DNA of 10,095 bases from Flavobacterium sp. UBA807 (lineage in GTDB: Bacteria; Bacteroidota; Bacteroidia; Flavobacteriales; Flavobacteriaceae): NCBI GenBank assembly GCA_002296885.1, contig DBIH01000143.1, forward strand, positions 1 to 10,095. The letters are read 5' to 3'. The position numbers and the translations under genes were made by a program. Positions 7,901 through 10,095 of this stretch are shown one piece after another (position 1 is the first letter of the stretch; the number at the start of each line of letters is the position of its first letter). Under the pieces are notes generated by a model. That model had not been told where the DNA came from. It saw only the letters and a program-made list of their open reading frames with translations, and did not search any database.

Positions 7901-8818
7901 ATGAAGAAAATATATTTCATTGCGATATTGGCTTTAGCAATAACTGAGTTAAGAGCGCAGCAAGACCCACATTACACCCAGTACATGTATAATATGAGTG
8001 TGATGAATCCGGCTTATGCTGGTTCAAAAGAAGGTTTGTCCGGTGGACTTTTATATAGAAAACAATGGGTTGAAATTGAAGATGCACCTACAACAGGAAC
8101 CTTCTTTTTACATGGCCCGGTAGGAAAAAATGTAGGTTTAGGTGTTTCAGTTATCAATGATAAAATTGGTCCGGTAGAAGAAACCAACTTTTATGGTGAC
8201 TTCTCATACACCCTGCATTTAGGAGAAGAAAGTAGATTAGCTTTCGGTTTGAAAGCCGGTCTGACCATGCATAAAATTGATTTCAATACTATTTATCCAA
8301 CGTTACCCGACCTGAATGACGATGTTTTTGGATCGGGCAATCCTAACACTACATTCCTGAATATTGGTACCGGTGTTTTTTATTATACAAATAAGTATTA
8401 CATCGCCTTATCGGTTCCGAATATGCTAAAATCAAAATATTTGGATTTCAACGGAAGACAATACGGAACTGATGTGATTCATTATTTCTTAACCGGAGGT
8501 TATGTGTTTGATTTAAATCCAAACTTAAAATTCAAACCATTTGCGATGATTAAATCATCGGTGAACGCACCTTCCTCTTTTGATGTTTCTACTAACTTCT
8601 TGTTTTATGACAAGTTTGAGATAGGAGCAACTTACAGACTGGAAGACTCTTTTGGAGCTATGGTAAACTTTGCCATTACACCAAGCCTGAGAATAGGATA
8701 TGCTTATGACCATATTATTTCAGATTTAAATGTAGTAACACCTGCTTCTCACGAGGTAATGCTGTTATTTGATTTAAACTTCCCGAAAAAAGTATCTCAA
8801 TCGCCTAGATATTTCTAA
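7901..8818 (+). CDS. PorP/SprF-family type IX secretion outer-membrane protein
   Basis: A 305-residue predicted outer-membrane beta-barrel of the PorP/SprF family. Family members support T9SS export or surface attachment of type B substrates; in Flavobacterium johnsoniae SprF is needed for SprB. Hallmarks: a signal peptide (1-19, cleavage before Gln20), the N-terminal QDPHYTQYMYN and NPAYAGS motifs, YRKQWVEIEDAPTT, alternating hydrophobic strands with aromatic ends through the body, and the terminal SPRYF. Length is normal for the family. The start at 7901 is preferred over an in-frame ATG at 7865 because it directly precedes the signal peptide; the 12 extra residues upstream (MYNFYSKQNTNK) would push the Lys-Lys n-region inward. 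It lies 39 bp after the surface protein, with no terminator, and is probably its dedicated partner. The paralog group is large, so no gene symbol is assigned. Confidence 0.93.
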   Translation: MKKIYFIAILALAITELRAQQDPHYTQYMYNMSVMNPAYAGSKEGLSGGLLYRKQWVEIEDAPTTGTFFLHGPVGKNVGLGVSVINDKIGPVEETNFYGDFSYTLHLGEESRLAFGLKAGLTMHKIDFNTIYPTLPDLNDDVFGSGNPNTTFLNIGTGVFYYTNKYYIALSVPNMLKSKYLDFNGRQYGTDVIHYFLTGGYVFDLNPNLKFKPFAMIKSSVNAPSSFDVSTNFLFYDKFEIGATYRLEDSFGAMVNFAITPSLRIGYAYDHIISDLNVVTPASHEVMLLFDLNFPKKVSQSPRYF

Positions 8819-8839
8819 CTTAATAAAGCAATCCTAAAA

Positions 8840-10095
8840 ATGAAAAATCTATATATAACATTAAGTTTTGTAGCCATTAGTTTTACAATGTCGGCGCAAA
8901 ATAAGAGTACAAAAGTTGCAGACAAATTATTCGCAAGATATGAGTATGTTGATGCAGCTAAAGAATATTTGAAACTTGTTGATAATGGTAAAGCTGATCC
9001 TTATGTTTATAAGCAATTGGCGGATACTTATTACAACATGTTTAATACTACTGAAGCCGTAAAATGGTATGCCAAAGCAACTGAAACCAATCAGGATGCG
9101 GAAACCTATTACCGTTATGCTCAAATGTTGAAAGCTAACGGAAAATACGAAGACGCCAATAAGCAGATGCAGAAATTTGCTGCTGCTGCACCTTCTGATT
9201 CACGTGCTGTAGCATTTAAGCAAAATCCGAATTATGTTCCGAAATTATTGGATAAGACAAAGCTTTATAACATTAACCCTTCTGATGTAAGTAGTGATAA
9301 ATCTGATTTCGGAGCTATTCTGTATGACAACACGGTTTATTTTACAAGCGCCCGAAATGGTGCCCGTAAAAACTACGGTGTTTTGGATGAACCTTTTTTG
9401 GATATCTATAAAGCGGATTATAATAGTGATGGAACCGTTACCAATGCTACAACGGTAACCTCATTAAATTCTCAATACCATGATGGACCATTGACCATGA
9501 GTGCTGATGGTAATACGGTGTATTTTTCAAGTGATAGTTTCAGAGAAAAGAAATTTGAAAAAGACAAGAAAAACAATTTAAAGCTTGGAAGAAACAGCAT
9601 CTATAAAGCAACTAAAAATGGGGACACATGGGGAAGCATTGAATTATTGCCTTTCAACAGTAAAGAATTCTCAACGAGTAACCCAAGTTTGAGCCGTGAC
9701 GGTAAAACGCTTTATTTCTCCTCGGACAGACCGGGAAGTATTGGTGGAGTTGACATCTGGAAAGTTGCAGTTAATGCTGACGGAACTTATGGCGAGCCAC
9801 AAAACTTAGGCAACAAAGTAAATACTGAAGGTAATGAGAGTTTCCCTTTTATTGCTGATGACAACAAGACTTTGTTCTTTGCTTCGAGTGGTAAACAAGG
9901 TTTAGGCGGATTGGATGTATACCAGATTGATTTATCTAATGGAAGTGATGCTTCAAACTTAGGTAAACCGGTAAACACTGAGAAAGATGATTTTGCCTTT
10001 ACATTCAACGGTGCTAAAAAAGCAGGATTTCTATCGAGTAATCGTAACGGAAACGACGATATTTTTGCTGTAAGCCCTGTTTGTGGAGTTGATGT
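8840..10095 (+). CDS. TPR / WD40-like (PD40) propeller protein, PorE/OmpA-family, N-terminal part (partial at window edge)
   Basis: The first 418 residues of a secreted envelope protein that continues past the window. Residues 1-19 are a signal peptide with cleavage before Gln20; there is no lipobox Cys. Residues ~30-117 form TPR-like helical pairs (EYVDAAKEYLKLVD, YKQLADTYYNMF, YYRYAQMLKANGKYEDA). From ~155 to ~412 are repeated PD40 propeller blades, seen as MSADGNTVYFSSD (~220), LSRDGKTLYFSSDRPG (~285), DDNKTLFFASSGKQGLGGLDVY (~339, key residues only: GGLDVY) and GFLSSNRNGNDDIF near 400. The sequence then begins CGVDV, where PorE-like proteins enter a carboxypeptidase-regulatory-like domain and then a peptidoglycan-binding OmpA domain; neither is visible here. 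PorE-type proteins anchor T9SS components to peptidoglycan, and this OmpA-like type commonly follows PorP/SprF genes. It starts 21 bp after the PorP stop, so co-transcription is likely. Confidence 0.88.
   Translation, partial: MKNLYITLSFVAISFTMSAQNKSTKVADKLFARYEYVDAAKEYLKLVDNGKADPYVYKQLADTYYNMFNTTEAVKWYAKATETNQDAETYYRYAQMLKANGKYEDANKQMQKFAAAAPSDSRAVAFKQNPNYVPKLLDKTKLYNINPSDVSSDKSDFGAILYDNTVYFTSARNGARKNYGVLDEPFLDIYKADYNSDGTVTNATTVTSLNSQYHDGPLTMSADGNTVYFSSDSFREKKFEKDKKNNLKLGRNSIYKATKNGDTWGSIELLPFNSKEFSTSNPSLSRDGKTLYFSSDRPGSIGGVDIWKVAVNADGTYGEPQNLGNKVNTEGNESFPFIADDNKTLFFASSGKQGLGGLDVYQIDLSNGSDASNLGKPVNTEKDDFAFTFNGAKKAGFLSSNRNGNDDIFAVSPVCGVD

Overview
The window looks like a chromosomal segment of a low-GC Bacteroidota, most likely a Flavobacterium or close relative. 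Reasons: an AT-rich sequence, start codons preceded by A-rich leaders instead of Shine-Dalgarno motifs, promoter-like TAnnTTTG boxes, and an operon typical of the type IX secretion system (T9SS), which is restricted to this phylum.

Layout. Positions 1-608 (minus strand) hold the N-terminal half of the ribosome-associated GTPase HflX, cut by the window edge. A 188-bp AT-rich divergent intergenic region (609-796) carries a plausible Bacteroidota -7 box on each strand. From 797 to the right edge, three plus-strand genes lie close together (gaps of 39 and 21 bp, no terminator seen) and look like one operon. They are a 2354-residue multidomain cell-surface protein with a T9SS type B C-terminal sorting domain, a 305-residue PorP/SprF-family outer-membrane protein, and the first 418 residues of a TPR plus beta-propeller lipid-free periplasmic protein of the PorE/OmpA-like family, which runs off the right edge.

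How the genes work together (inference from family knowledge). The giant protein is exported by Sec and then by the T9SS, guided by its C-terminal domain. Type B substrates generally need a dedicated SprF/PorP-like partner, which is the gene directly downstream. The third protein resembles PorE-type proteins that link T9SS or PorP components to peptidoglycan. All three proteins have a predicted signal peptidase I cut after residue 19, leaving Gln at +1.

The adhesin-like protein is the most interesting object. In order it has a cleaved-adhesin/choice-of-anchor J-like domain, an alternating FN3-CUB array (4 FN3, 3 CUB), two further beta-sandwich modules, Ig-like modules, a lamin-tail-like domain that appears to be inserted inside a SprB-type repeat, five ~88-residue tandem repeats with an A-B-A-B order, and the sorting domain. 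I see no new type of system. The locus is a recognisable T9SS substrate/partner operon with some unusual domain architecture. No RNA gene, mobile element or CRISPR array was found, and no gene-free stretch exceeds 300 bp.
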